From assembly GCF_019797865.1 (NCBI RefSeq), contig NZ_CP081869.1, positions 2,815,501-2,879,500 on the forward strand: 64,000 nucleotides of DNA, written 5' to 3'. The translations under genes were made by a program, and so were the position numbers. Source of the stretch: Chenggangzhangella methanolivorans (GTDB taxonomy: Bacteria > Pseudomonadota > Alphaproteobacteria > Rhizobiales > Methylopilaceae). Positions 40,591-51,679 of this stretch are shown here, in pieces. Within the stretch, counting starts at the first letter, position 1. The number at the start of each line of letters is the position of its first letter. The notes below the pieces were generated by a model. That model ran no database searches. It had not been told where the DNA came from and was given only the letters and a program-made list of their open reading frames with translations.

Positions 40591-41680
40591 TCAGGCCGTC
40601 GGCTGGCTTTCCCAGACCTCGCCGGGCTTCAGGGCGCGAAACCGCTCCGGCGCCATGCGTTTCGCCGCAAGCGTCGCGGCGAGCTGCTCGGCGGGGGCGT
40701 CGATCGCCTCGGCGGTGAGCTGGAACACGCCCCAGTGGCAGCCGATCGCGGCTTCCACGCCGAGCAGTTCGAGCGCGATGACGGCTTCCTCTGCGTTCAT
40801 GTGCTGGTCGCGCATGAACCAGCGCGGCTCGTAGGCGCCGATCGGCAGGATCGCGAGCCGGAACGGCCCGTGCTCGGCGCGCGCGGCGCGGAAGGTCGCG
40901 CCCTTGGCGAGCGCGGTGTCGCCGGCGAAATAGACCCGCCCCGCCGGCCCGAGATCGAGCGCGTAGGCGCACCAGAGCGCCTTGCGCCGGTCCGTCACCC
41001 CGCGGGCCGACCAGTGATAGGCCGGCGCAAGCGTCGCCGAGACGCCCGGCGCGAGCTCGACGCGCGCGCCCAGTCATGGGCTTCGGCGCGGATCGCCGCG
41101 TCGTGGGCCTTCAGGATGGCGTCGTTGCCGAGCGGGACGACGACGCGGGGCGCGTCGCGGGCCGCGAGCCGCGAGAGCGTGTCGACGTCCATGTGGTCGT
41201 AGTGGTTGTGGCTAAGCAGCACGACGTCGATCTTCGGCAGCTCGTCGAACGCGATCCCGGGCGCCGTCACGCGCTTCGGACCGGCGAAGGAGACCGGCGA
41301 ACAGCGCTCCGACCAGACCGGGTCGGTAAGGATGTTGAGCCCCGCGGCCTGGATCAGGTGGGTGGCGTGGCCGACGGCCGAGACCCCCGCAGCGCCGCGC
41401 CCTCGACCCGCTGCGGGGGCGGTCGAGCGTCCCGGGGCGGCTCTTCGGCCATTCGGCTTTCTTGGAGAACCAGACGCCGCGCATCATGTCGTCGAAGCTT
41501 TTCGACCAGCGATGATCGGGATTGAAGAAGCGCACGCCGTCGAAGTGGTCGGAGACCGGGCCGCCGTAATAGGGATTGCGATCCTTCGACCAGCTCCACC
41601 AGGCCGACCCGCCGAGGCCCGCAAGGCTCGGTAGCGCGACGAGTCCGAGGAACTTGCGGCGGGTCGGGCGGCTCCGGGGC
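40591..41680 (-). CDS. MBL-fold metal-dependent hydrolase, NAPE-PLD/UlaG-like (frameshifted)
   Basis: Pieces in three frames join into one protein. The N-terminal RRKFLGLVALPSLAGLGGSAWW looks like a Tat or lipoprotein-type leader, followed by VRFFNPDHRWSKSFDDMMRGVWF. After a shift near 41390 comes VGHATHLIQAAGLNILTDPVWSERCSPVSFAGPKRV and the metal motif LLSHNHYDHMD. After a shift near 41075 come YFAGDTAL and IGCHWGVFQLTAEAID. Close relatives act on phosphoester or lactone bonds. The exact start is unclear because it meets the YaiI-like gene. Confidence 0.78.
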
Positions 41681-41689
41681 GGCGGCGAG

Positions 41690-42148
41690 CGCGCGCTTGG
41701 CGCGCGTGACGGCGTGTTCGAGCTCCTGAAGGAAGCGCGACCGGTCCTTCGGCCCGAAGGCCCGCGGGCCTCCGGTGATCTCGCCGGTCTCGCGCAGGTG
41801 GGACATCAGCTCGCGGCTCGCAAGCGCGGCGCCGATCGAGTTCTCCGTGAAGGGGCGGCCCGTCGTCCCGATCGCCGCCGCTCCCTTGGCGAGCGCGCGG
41901 GCGGCGAGCGGAATGTCGGCCGTCACCACGACGTCGTGCGCGCCGATATGCTCGGCGATCCAGTCGTCGGCGGCGTCGGGCCCCTCCGGCACCAGCTGCA
42001 GCCGCACCTGGCCGCCGCGCGGCGTCGCCATGAACCGGTTCGCGACAAGCGTGACGGCCAGTCCATGACGCTCGGCGACGCGATAGACCTCGTCCTTCAC
42101 GGGGCATGCGTCGGCGTCGACATAAAGATGCGGAGAGAGGAAGGCTCA
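41690..42148 (-). CDS. YaiI/UPF0178 (DUF188) family protein (frameshifted)
   Basis: VDADACPVKDEVYRVAERHGLAVTLVANRFM is the family signature. AADDWIAEHIGAHDVVVTADIPLAARAL and the FTENSIGAALASRELMSHLRETGEITGGPRAFGPKDRSRFLQELEH end follow. The fold is PIN-like; function is unknown. A break near 42125 separates the VDADACP part from a likely GTG start at 42148 (VSLPL...). The stop is also lost, probably by another break near 41665. Confidence 0.78.
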
Positions 42149-42401
42149 CGAGACGGCGGTCTTTCCTGGTGTTTTCCGCCCCAGTCATGGGGCGCCGGAC
42201 AGGCGATGGCGAGGCGAAGCGCCGCCGCAGGTGCCGCAAAACGCACGCCGGAGATTGACTTCTCACGGCTTTGTCACGATCTTTGGGACCGACGCCGCCG
42301 GTTCACACCGTCGACGCGATGTGCGCCTCGTGTTCGCTCACGGGGTTTTTTTGCGTTGACGCCGGCCGTCGCCCCAAAGTCGTCTAGAGGAGAGAGCAGC
42401 C

Positions 42402-42941
42402 ATTCGTCGTCCTATGAGGCCTGTCGCCCCGGTCCAGAAAGATGGACCCCGGGTCAACAAGGAGATCCGCGTCCTGGAAGTCCAGCTCATCAATGCTGAT
42501 GGGCAGAATCTCGGTCCGACCAAGATCAACGACGCGCTGCAGGCGGCCGAGGACGCAGGCCTCGACCTTGTCGAGATCGCGCCGAACTCGGTCCCGCCGG
42601 TCTGCAAGCTGCTCGACTACGGCAAATACAAGTACCAGAACCAGAAGAAGGCCGCCGAGGCGCGTAAGAACCAGAAGATCGTCGAAGTCAAAGAGATCAA
42701 GATGCGTCCGAACATCGATGATCACGACTACGACGTGAAGATGAAGGCGATGCGCCGGTTCTTCGACGAAGGCGACAAGGTCAAGGTGACGCTGAGGTTC
42801 CGCGGCCGTGAGATGGCCCATCAGGATCTCGGGCTGAGGCTCCTCATGAAGGTGCGCGAAGAGGTCACCGAGATCGCCAAGGAGGAGAGCTCGCCGTCGC
42901 TCGAGGGCCGTCAGATGACCATGGTGCTGGCCCCTCGCTGA
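42402..42941 (+). CDS. infC: Translation initiation factor IF-3, AUU start
   Basis: The N-terminal domain has [25 protein letters not shown], and the C-terminal domain has [47 protein letters not shown], all diagnostic. The ribosome site GAGGAG (42387-42392) is 9 bases before an in-frame ATT at 42402 and 21 bases before the first ATG at 42414. ATT therefore fits as the start, giving [14 protein letters not shown]-3 rejects non-AUG starts, and in Escherichia coli an AUU start lets it limit its own synthesis. Confidence 0.93.
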   Translation: MRRPMRPVAPVQKDGPRVNKEIRVLEVQLINADGQNLGPTKINDALQAAEDAGLDLVEIAPNSVPPVCKLLDYGKYKYQNQKKAAEARKNQKIVEVKEIKMRPNIDDHDYDVKMKAMRRFFDEGDKVKVTLRFRGREMAHQDLGLRLLMKVREEVTEIAKEESSPSLEGRQMTMVLAPR

Positions 42942-43029
42942 CGCTTCACGGGCTTTCCCAATTCCGCCCGCGCCTTAACCCTTTCGGCAGCCCCGCGAAG
43001 GCGTCGAGCCTCGTCGGCGCCTTCGGCCA

Positions 43030-43056
43030 TTGATCGGCCGCGGGCTCCGGTATAGT
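43030..43056 (+). promoter_or_regulatory. Possible promoter ahead of regA/actR
   Basis: TTGATC (43030-43035) and TATAGT (43051-43056) are spaced 15 bases apart, shorter than the usual 17. They lie 60 bases before the regulator's ATG. This is weak evidence only. Confidence 0.3.
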
Positions 43057-43115
43057 GCTTCGATTGGTCGCGGCGCCGTTCGTGTATTCGCCGCGCGGGG
43101 ACGTCAGAGACGAGG

Positions 43116-43686
43116 ATGCAGTTGAACGCCGACGCCACGCCGGGGATCGAAGCCCCCGCGCCGACCGGGGACATGACCCTTCTTATCGTGGACGACGACC
43201 GGGCCTTCGTGCAGCGCCTCGGTCGCGCCATGGAGGCCCGCGGCTACGCGGTCACCGTGGCCGAGAGCGTTCGCGAGGGGCTTGAAGCGGTCGACCGCTC
43301 TCCGCCGGCCTTCGCCGTGGTCGACATGGGCTCGGCGACGGGTCGGGCCTCGACGTCATCCAGGCGCTGAAGGGCCGCCGGCCCGACGCGCGCGGGATCG
43401 TGCTGACGGCTACGGCAACATCGCGACCGCGGTGACGGCCGTGAAGCTCGGCGCGGTCGACTATCTCGCCAAACCCGCCGACGCCGACGAGATACACAAC
43501 GCGCTGATCGCCGGCGACCACAAGCCCGAGCCGCCCGAGGAATCCGATGTCGGCCGACCGGGTGCGCTGGGAGCACATCCAGCGGGTCTACGAGCTCTGC
43601 GGACGGAACGTCTCGGAGACCGCGCGGCGCCCTCAACATGCACCGCCGCACGCTCCAGCGCATCCTGGCGAAACGCGCGCCGCGCT
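43116..43686 (+). CDS. regA: RegA/ActR/PrrA-type response regulator (four frameshifts)
   Basis: The receiver domain has LLIVDDDRAFVQRLGRAME and the phosphate-accepting Asp in FAVVDM. After breaks near 43330 and 43408 it continues as GLDVIQALKGRRPDARGIVLT and YGNIATAVTAVKLGAVDYLAKPAD. After breaks near 43540 and 43632 comes the Fis-like DNA-binding end (RVRWEHIQRVYELCGRNVSETARRLNMHRRTLQRIL). This is the redox and acid-response regulator that pairs with RegB/ActS. No kinase gene is next to it here. The last codons are part of a repeat array. Confidence 0.88.
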
Positions 43687-44205
43687 GAGGCCGCCTCTCC
43701 GGAGCGGGCGCGCGATCCTCTCCGGTCGTCCCGGCTTGACCCGGGATCCAGAACCGATCCGGTTCGACAGGTTTGCGCAGGACGTCGGTTCTCGATCCCG
43801 GCTCTTCGGCCGGGATGACGGCTGAGGTTCGCGTGCGCTGCGCCGAGAGCGCGCCTCGCTGAGGCGGCGGCCTCTTCGGAGCGGGCGCGGGGCCCGCCCA
43901 CGGTCATCCGGGCCTGACCCGGGATCCAGAACCGATCCGGTTCGACAGGTTTGCGCAGGACGTCGGTTCTGGATCCCGGCTCCTCGGCCGGGATGACGGC
44001 TGAGGTTCGCGCGGGCTACGCCGAGAACGCGCCGCGCTGAGGCCGCCTCTCCGGAGCGGGCGCGCGATCCTCTCCGGGTCATCCCGGGCCTGACCCGGGA
44101 TCCAGAACCGATCCGGTTCGACAGGCTCGCGCAGGGCGTCGGCTCTGGATCCCGGCTCTTCGGCCGGGATGACGGACGGTGGTTCACGCATGCGCGCTGA
44201 GACGG
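43680..44205. repeat. Three tandem copies of a 170-180 bp element, including the regA 3' end
   Basis: Each copy begins with GCGC..CGCTGAGG, followed by CGGAGCGGGCGCG. A family A palindrome comes next (GGGATCCAGAACCGATCCGGTTCGACAGG ... CGGTTCT.GATCCCGGCTC.TCGGCCGGGATGACGG). Copies start near 43680, 43855 and 44032. Copies 1 and 3 share a run of more than 35 identical bases that contains the RegA stop codon. Confidence 0.82.
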
Positions 44206-44244
44206 CGTCTCGCGCTGAAGCGTCGGGTCCGGCGGGCAGCGCCC

Positions 44245-44889
44245 TCAGGCCGGGCGGCGGTAGATCCAGACGCGGGCCGGGGGCAGGTTCATCCACACGC
44301 GCGGCGAGCCCGCGGTCGTCGTCTCGCCGATGGCCTCGCGCGGGATCGGCGGCGTGAGGCCGTAGGTGAACTGGATGAACGGGGCCCCCGGCCTCGACAT
44401 CCCGAAACACTGGTCGAGCAGGCTCACGCGCTGGCGCACGGGCTTGGTCAGCAGCGGCAGGCTGCAGACGGTGGCGGTCAGCGGCTGGTCGAGCTTGCCC
44501 GCAAGCGTCTTTGCGACCGCATAGGCGTCGCCGCGATGGACCGTGACGCCGGGAAAGCGCTTCTCCAGCAAGTCCGCGAACCCGTCGTTGAACTCGATCA
44601 GCACGAGGCGCTCGGGCGCGACGCCGCGCTCGAGCAGCGCCTCGGTGACGGGCCCGGTGCCGGGGCCGATCTCGAGCACGTAACCGGGCTCGGCCGGGTC
44701 GACATAGCGCGCCATCATGCGCGCCAGCGCCTTGCCCGAGGGGCTGACGGCGCCCGTGACCAGCGGCTTGTCGAACCAGGATTTTAGAAAACGCGCCTCG
44801 TCCGTGAAGTCGATGCGCTTGGCCTGACCGGGGGTCCGCCGGACGTTGCGTCGTGCGTGCTCGAGCATGGGCGGTTCAGAGAAATCCAA
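44245..44889 (-). CDS. pmtA: Phospholipid N-methyltransferase, PmtA type
   Basis: A 214-residue class I methyltransferase with the SAM site YVLEIGPGTGPVTEALLERG near residue 67, then LVLIEFNDGFADLL and DQPLTATVCSLPLLTKP. The N-terminal amphipathic helix (ARFLKSWFDKPLVTGAVSPSGKALARMMARYVD) matches the rhizobial PmtA group, which methylates phosphatidylethanolamine to phosphatidylcholine. It is next to dnaJ. Ribosomal RNA dimethylase is a weaker alternative. Confidence 0.8.
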   Translation of the reverse strand: MDFSEPPMLEHARRNVRRTPGQAKRIDFTDEARFLKSWFDKPLVTGAVSPSGKALARMMARYVDPAEPGYVLEIGPGTGPVTEALLERGVAPERLVLIEFNDGFADLLEKRFPGVTVHRGDAYAVAKTLAGKLDQPLTATVCSLPLLTKPVRQRVSLLDQCFGMSRPGAPFIQFTYGLTPPIPREAIGETTTAGSPRVWMNLPPARVWIYRRPA

Positions 44890-44969
44890 CCGGCGGGGCT
44901 ATGACATCTAGCGCGGCGCTTGCGTCATGGCGATGACCGCGCGGCAACACTTCGTGCGGCCGAACGTCC

Positions 44970-46106
44970 TCAGACGCCGCCGAAGAACTCTTTCACGCGG
45001 CTGAAGAATCCGCTGGTCTCGGGATGGTTGGCCTCCGACGACTCCTGCGCGAACTCCTCGAGCAGCTGCCGCTGGCGCGCGGTGAGGCGCTGGGGGATCT
45101 CCACCGTCGCCTGGATGTACATGTCGCCGAAGTCCTTGGTGCGCAGGATCGGCATGCCCTTGCCCTTGAGGCGGAACTGCATGCCGGTCTGTGCGCCCTC
45201 GGGGATCTTCACGCGCGTCCGGCCGCCGTCGATCGTCGGCGCCTCGAACGAGCCGCCGAGCGCGGCGGTCGTCATCGGGATCGGGGCGCGGCAGTAGAGG
45301 TCGGCGCCGTCGCGCTGGAACAGCGGGTGGGGGGCGATCGACAGGAAGATGTAGAGGTCGCCCGTCGGCCCACCGCGCAGGCCCGCTTCGCCCTCGCCGG
45401 CGAGGCGGATGCGGGTGCCGTCCTCGACGCCGGCCGGGATCGCGACCTCGAGCGTGCGCTCGCGGGTGACGCGTCCGGCCCCCGAACAGTCCGTGCAGGG
45501 ATCGTCGATGATCTCGCCGCGGCCGTGGCAAGCCGGGCAGGTGCGCTCCATCAGGAAGAAGCCCTGGGACGAGCGCACCTTGCCGGCGCCGCCGCAGGTC
45601 GGGCACTGGCGGGGCTTGGAGCCGGCCTTGGCGCCGGCGCCCGAGCAGGCCTCGCACATGATGCTGGTCGGGATGCGGATCTGGGCGGTCTTGCCCGAAA
45701 ACGCGTCCTCGAGCGTGATCTCCATGTTGTAGCGCAGGTCCGCGCCGCGCTCGCGGCCGCCGGACTGGCGCTGTCCGCCGCGCCCGCGCCCGTCGCCGAA
45801 GAAGCTCTCGAAGATGTCGGACATGAAGTCCGACATGTCGGGCCCGCCGCCGGGGCCGCGCCCGCCGCCCATGCCGCCGTTCTCGAAGGCGGCGTGGCCG
45901 AAGCGGTCATAGGCCGCGCGCTTCTGCGGATCCTTGAGCGTGTCGTAGGCGGCGTTCAGCTCCTTGAAGCGCGCCTCGGCGCCGGCGTCGCCCGGGTTGC
46001 GGTCCGGATGCCACCGCATCGCAGCCTTCCGATAGGCGGCCTTGAGCTCGCCGTCCGAGACGGTGCGCTCGACTTCAAGGGTTTCGTAGAAGCAGGTGCG
46101 GGACAT
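44970..46106 (-). CDS. dnaJ: Chaperone DnaJ
   Basis: A complete 378-residue protein. It has the J domain with the HPD motif in [10 protein letters not shown], a Gly-rich region ([14 protein letters not shown]), and the zinc domain with four CxxCxGxG-type repeats ([31 protein letters not shown]-like). The substrate-binding C-terminal domains follow. It stimulates DnaK ATPase. It lies downstream of dnaK behind a hairpin. Confidence 0.97.
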   Translation of the reverse strand: MSRTCFYETLEVERTVSDGELKAAYRKAAMRWHPDRNPGDAGAEARFKELNAAYDTLKDPQKRAAYDRFGHAAFENGGMGGGRGPGGGPDMSDFMSDIFESFFGDGRGRGGQRQSGGRERGADLRYNMEITLEDAFSGKTAQIRIPTSIMCEACSGAGAKAGSKPRQCPTCGGAGKVRSSQGFFLMERTCPACHGRGEIIDDPCTDCSGAGRVTRERTLEVAIPAGVEDGTRIRLAGEGEAGLRGGPTGDLYIFLSIAPHPLFQRDGADLYCRAPIPMTTAALGGSFEAPTIDGGRTRVKIPEGAQTGMQFRLKGKGMPILRTKDFGDMYIQATVEIPQRLTARQRQLLEEFAQESSEANHPETSGFFSRVKEFFGGV

Positions 46107-46162
46107 AGCCGATCAAAGATTGTCTTCGGGCGCCAAGCCCGAACGTCTCGTCCGGGAACGAA

Positions 46163-46201
46163 ACGCCCCCGCATCGCCATTCTACTGCGTCGCGGGGGCG
46201 T
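46163..46201 (-). terminator. Hairpin between dnaK and dnaJ
   Basis: CGCCCCCGC (46164-46172) pairs with GCGGGGGCG (46192-46200) around a 19-base loop in the dnaK-dnaJ gap. It could lower dnaJ expression relative to dnaK or mark an RNA end. Confidence 0.55.
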
Positions 46202-46220
46202 GGTCTGTGACGCGGCTGCG

Positions 46221-48145
<1,925 letters not shown>

Positions 48146-48272
48146 TAGCCCATACCCTTAAGTCGATGAAGCGGACCGGATGGCCCCGAAGCGGCCATGC
48201 GCAAAGGCTTCACTGCCCGTCACGCAACCCTTCGGTCCCTTGAATTCTCCGCGGTTTCCGCGGTTCGGCGGG

Positions 48273-48302
48273 TATATAAGGACGCCAAATTCCAGCCGCA
48301 AG
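48273..48302 (-). promoter_or_regulatory. Sigma32 (RpoH)-type heat-shock promoter for dnaK
   Basis: On the minus strand CTTG (48299-48302) is followed after 18 bases by CTTATATA (48273-48280). This agrees with the alphaproteobacterial RpoH consensus (CTTG, 17-18 bases, CYTATNT). It lies about 130 bases before the dnaK ATG. In the leader a CCGCGG-TTT-CCGCGG repeat (48249-48263) could form a hairpin. Confidence 0.75.
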
Positions 48303-48432
48303 TCAGGTGATGACGCCGGCGTGAGAGAGGATCCGCCGTTCACCATCCGCGCATGAAGACGAGCCTGCTCTTTGACAGCCGCAGGCGCGCACCGGCAATC
48401 TTCGTGAGCAGCTCCGTTTGACCCGAAAGCCA

Positions 48433-49213
48433 ATGCGACGCCTCGACACACTCAATCTCGAAGGAGATGGCGACGACGTTCTTCTTGTGACCGAGGCCGA
48501 GGCTTTCTTCGCTATCCGGGTTTCGGACGACGAAGCGCGGAGCGTCGAGACAGTCGGCGAATACTCAGATCTCATCGCTGGCAAGCTGTCGGCGAGCGCG
48601 GACCGATCTACGGCCTGTTTTAGCCAAATCACGTTCCACCGGCTTCGCCGCGCGGCGGTGGATCTCGGCGTGGCGGAACGGCTGACGCCGCAGTCTCCGA
48701 TATCCGTGTTCTTTTCAGATTGCGGAACGCGGGCTGCAATCCGCGCCAGATGGAAGGCTCTGGGCGAACGCTCGGAATTGGAACTGCCGAAGCTCTGCGC
48801 GCCCGGCGGAGATCGACCTTCGATTGCGGAAGCGAACCGGTCGCCTTGGATCTCCTGGATGCAAGTTGGAGTCCCAACGCTCGGCGTCACAGTGCTTTTT
48901 GGCCAGGTGATGAGCGGGGGCTACGCGATCGTCGCCGGGATCGTGGCCTTCGCTCTGTTCACGGTCGGTCGCGAAGTCTTCAAATTTGCGCGCCGGACGA
49001 TACCCGAACGCATTCGGACCGTAGGCGACTTATGCGAAGAGGCCGCCGGCCATTCGTTCGATCGGCTTATGGCGGAGAAGGCGTCCTGCCATCCGAACGA
49101 CGTTTGGTTCGCCGTCGTCGCCTTATGTCGACGCGAGACCGGCTTTCGCGACCCGATTCAACGAGAAAACGACCTTCTTCGCGACCAGTCCCGCAGTGCG
49201 CGTCGCGGACTGA
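48433..49213 (+). CDS. Hypothetical membrane protein with acyl-carrier-like tail (3' end uncertain)
   Basis: The first 130 residues are soluble and acidic. Two hydrophobic helices follow (VGVPTLGVTVLFGQVM and YAIVAGIVAFALFTVG), then a domain reading RIRTVGDLCEEAAGHS...HPNDVWFAVVALCRRETGFRDPIQRENDLL. That tail resembles small carrier or DUF1493-like folds, though weakly. The open frame runs to 49578, but beyond about 49200 it is only antisense to the next gene. A base error is likely there, and 49211-49213 is one possible stop. The start could be the TTG at 48418. Confidence 0.5.
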
Positions 49214-49221
49214 CCTTCGCA

Positions 49222-49929
49222 TCACGTACCGTCAGTTTGCTCGAGATCGGCTTCAGCGACGCCGGTCTCCTTGGTGGCCTTAAGCGCCACCCGGCAGCCG
49301 GGCGCGAGGTCGCGCGACTGGCCGACGCCGAGACGGATGAACGTCGCGCTCTGGTCGGGCTTCAGCACCACCGCGCGCGACACCGGATAGACCTCGACGC
49401 CGTAGCGGCCGCCGCAGAGCGAAGCCGTCTCGTCGTGGCGCACGCCCACGAGCTTCGCGCCGCGCGTCGCCATGGTCCTGGCGGTGAGACTGGCGGCCAT
49501 CTCGGCGGTCTCGCGGGCGCCGCGCGCCGCCTTGTCGAGCGCCGGGTCGGGACGGGCGACGGCGGTCGAGGGCCCTGAGGCCTGAGGAGCGGTCTCGGCG
49601 GCCATGGGAGCATTCTTGGGCTCGGCGAGCGGAGGCGGCGACGGCTCGGCCTGCATGGAGGCCGGCGCCGCGGGCGTCTCGCGGGGCGCTGCGGCCAGCC
49701 GCGTCGGCTCGGCGCTCGGCTCCGGGCTGGTCTCGGGCGCGGGTTTCGCCTCCTCCCGCTTCAGGAGGCCGGTGGCCGACTGGATGAAGTCGTAGGCGAC
49801 GGTGTCGCGCGGCGCGCTCGCGATCTGGATCGCGGCATGGCCGAAATATCCCGCGATACCGACCGCGATGGTCCCGATCGCTCCGGCCTTCAGCGCGAAC
49901 CAGCCGGACATCTTCTCTTCTGTCGACAC
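49222..49929 (-). CDS. Hypothetical membrane-anchored protein
   Basis: An N-terminal membrane helix (GAIGTIAVGIAGYFGHAAIQIA) is followed by a long Pro/Ala/Glu-rich linker (about residues 55-120). A compact C-terminal domain holds GARETAEMAASLTARTMATRGAKLVGVRHDETASLCGGRYGVEVYPV and GVGQSRDLAPGCRVALKATK. The linker would let that domain reach into the periplasm. The start is GTG at 49929. No family is recognised. Confidence 0.6.
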   Translation of the reverse strand: MSTEEKMSGWFALKAGAIGTIAVGIAGYFGHAAIQIASAPRDTVAYDFIQSATGLLKREEAKPAPETSPEPSAEPTRLAAAPRETPAAPASMQAEPSPPPLAEPKNAPMAAETAPQASGPSTAVARPDPALDKAARGARETAEMAASLTARTMATRGAKLVGVRHDETASLCGGRYGVEVYPVSRAVVLKPDQSATFIRLGVGQSRDLAPGCRVALKATKETGVAEADLEQTDGT

Positions 49930-50163
49930 GGGCTTTGATCTCCGGGGCGAAGACGGGACGCTTATTTATCGATCGAACACCGTCAGGCTCAAGAGATATC
50001 CGGAAACGCGCTCCCCAGGCCGTCGCGACGATAGGTCGGCCTTTGTCCAAATCCGTTACCGGTTGGTTTACCCCTCGGGCCGTTTCCGCTTTGCAAACTT
50101 GCCTAAAATCCTAATTTTCGGCCGACCAACGCATCCCGAAACCAACCGGAGGAGGAGGCCGAC

Positions 50164-51051
50164 GTGACGCACGATCTACGCAACACGGCGATGTACGCCC
50201 TGGGACTTGGGTTCATGGCGCTCGCCTGGTCGAAGGACAAGCTGACCGGCTATTCGACCCCCAACACCGTCGCGTCCGACGATCTCGGCGGCCGCATCGA
50301 CTATGTGCACGACGTCTTCGACAGCTGGCGGCGCTTCCTGCCGGACGACTTCGACCTGAGGGGCAAGGACGTGCTGGAGCTCTGCCCCGGCTCGTCGCGC
50401 GGCGCGGGCGTGCTGTTCCTCGCCCACGGCGCGCGCTCCTATCGCGCCGTCGACATCTTCCAGCTGGCCGCGCGCGAGACCGCCGACTTCCACGAGCTCG
50501 TGCTCGATTGCCTGCCCCAGGGCGACGCCCGGCCGGAGGACATCGAACGCGCGCGGCAGATCGTCCGCTCGCCCGGCTCGGACCTCTTCACCTACGCGAC
50601 CGGCCGCGACTTCGACGTCGTGCGGCTCGCCGGCGGGCGCAGCTTCGACCTCATCGTGAGCTGCGCGGCCTTCGAGCATTACGACGACATCGAGAAGACC
50701 ATCGCGGACTGCACCGAGGTCGCCCGGCCCGGCTGCCAGTCGGCCCACATCGTCGACTTCCAGACCCATTCGCGCTGGATCCGAGAGCACGACCCCAACA
50801 ACATCTACCGCTATCCCGAAAGCCTCTACCGGCTGTTCTTCTTCCCCGGCCAGCCGAACCGGCGCCGCCCGAAGGACTATGAGCGCGCCTTCCGCGCAAA
50901 CGGCTGGAGCGACGTCCACGTGTCGAAGTCGCGCGTCGTCGCGCCCGAACTCGTCGGGCCCTCGACCACCGGCCTCGCCGCGCCGTTCGACGCGCCCGAC
51001 ATGGACATGACGATGCTCGACGGCGTCGTCCTCGCCCGGCGGCCGAACTGA
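50164..51051 (+). CDS. SAM-dependent methyltransferase-like protein
   Basis: A GTG start follows a strong GGAGGAGG ribosome site. DVLELCPGSSRGAGVLFLAHGARSYRAVDIF is a variant SAM-binding motif and FDLIVSCAAFEHYDDIEKTIADCTEVARPG is the usual methyltransferase core. The C-terminal SLYRLFFFPGQPNRRRPKDYERAFRANGWSDVHVSKSRVV also fits the family. The substrate is unknown. Its stop overlaps a CTG that may start alkB. Confidence 0.82.
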   Translation: MTHDLRNTAMYALGLGFMALAWSKDKLTGYSTPNTVASDDLGGRIDYVHDVFDSWRRFLPDDFDLRGKDVLELCPGSSRGAGVLFLAHGARSYRAVDIFQLAARETADFHELVLDCLPQGDARPEDIERARQIVRSPGSDLFTYATGRDFDVVRLAGGRSFDLIVSCAAFEHYDDIEKTIADCTEVARPGCQSAHIVDFQTHSRWIREHDPNNIYRYPESLYRLFFFPGQPNRRRPKDYERAFRANGWSDVHVSKSRVVAPELVGPSTTGLAAPFDAPDMDMTMLDGVVLARRPN

Positions 51052-51674
51052 GCGCGGACCGTCTCGATCTGGGCGAGGGAGCGTTTCTGGCTCCCGGCTA
51101 TCTCTCGGGCGAGCGCCAGGCCGCGCTCCTCGCCGAGCTTCGGGCGGCGCTCGAGGCGGCGCCGCTGTTCACGCCCGAAATGCCGCGCACCGGAAAGCCG
51201 TTTACGGTGCGCATGACCAATTTCGGCCCGCTCGGCTGGGTGTCGGACAAGGACGGCGGCTACCGCTATCAGCCTGCGCATCCCGTGACCGGCCGTCCGT
51301 GGCCCGCGATCCCCGAGACGCTCCTGCGCGCCTGGGAGGAGATCGGCGGCTATGCGCGTCCGCCCGAAGCCTGCCTCCTCAACTGGTACGCGCCCGGCGC
51401 GCGCATGGGCCTGCACCAGGACCGCGACGAAGACGATCTCGAGGCGCCCGTCGTCTCGCTCTCGCTCGGCGACACGGCGCTGTTCCGGATCGGCGGCGTG
51501 AAGCGCTCCGACCCGACCCGCTCGTTCCGCCTCGCCTCCGGCGACGCGATGGCGCTCGCGGGCGCGGCGCGGCTCGCCTTCCACGGCGTCGACCGGATCC
51601 TTTCCGGCACCTCGTCGCTGCTGCCGCAGGGCGGGCGGATCAACCTCACGCTGCGGCGGGTGAGCCGGTCCTGA
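51048..51674 (+). CDS. alkB: AlkB-type DNA oxidative demethylase
   Basis: A 2-oxoglutarate/iron dioxygenase. The iron ligands are in MGLHQDRDE (His, Asp) and AFHGVDRI (His), and the 2OG arginine is in GRINLTLRR. Upstream LNWYAPGA and RPWPAIPETLLRAW match AlkB. It removes methyl groups from 1-methyladenine and 3-methylcytosine. The family start (RLDLGEGAFLAPGYLS) has no ATG, GTG or TTG before it. The only candidate is CTG at 51048, overlapping the previous stop (CTGA). The first ATG (51180) would lose the N-terminal third. Confidence 0.88.
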   Translation: MSADRLDLGEGAFLAPGYLSGERQAALLAELRAALEAAPLFTPEMPRTGKPFTVRMTNFGPLGWVSDKDGGYRYQPAHPVTGRPWPAIPETLLRAWEEIGGYARPPEACLLNWYAPGARMGLHQDRDEDDLEAPVVSLSLGDTALFRIGGVKRSDPTRSFRLASGDAMALAGAARLAFHGVDRILSGTSSLLPQGGRINLTLRRVSRS

Positions 51675-51679
51675 CCCCG

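Noticed and set aside
43680..44205. CRISPR array
   Set aside because: There are only three long units of about 175 bases, each with internal palindromes and no unique spacers. No cas genes are present.
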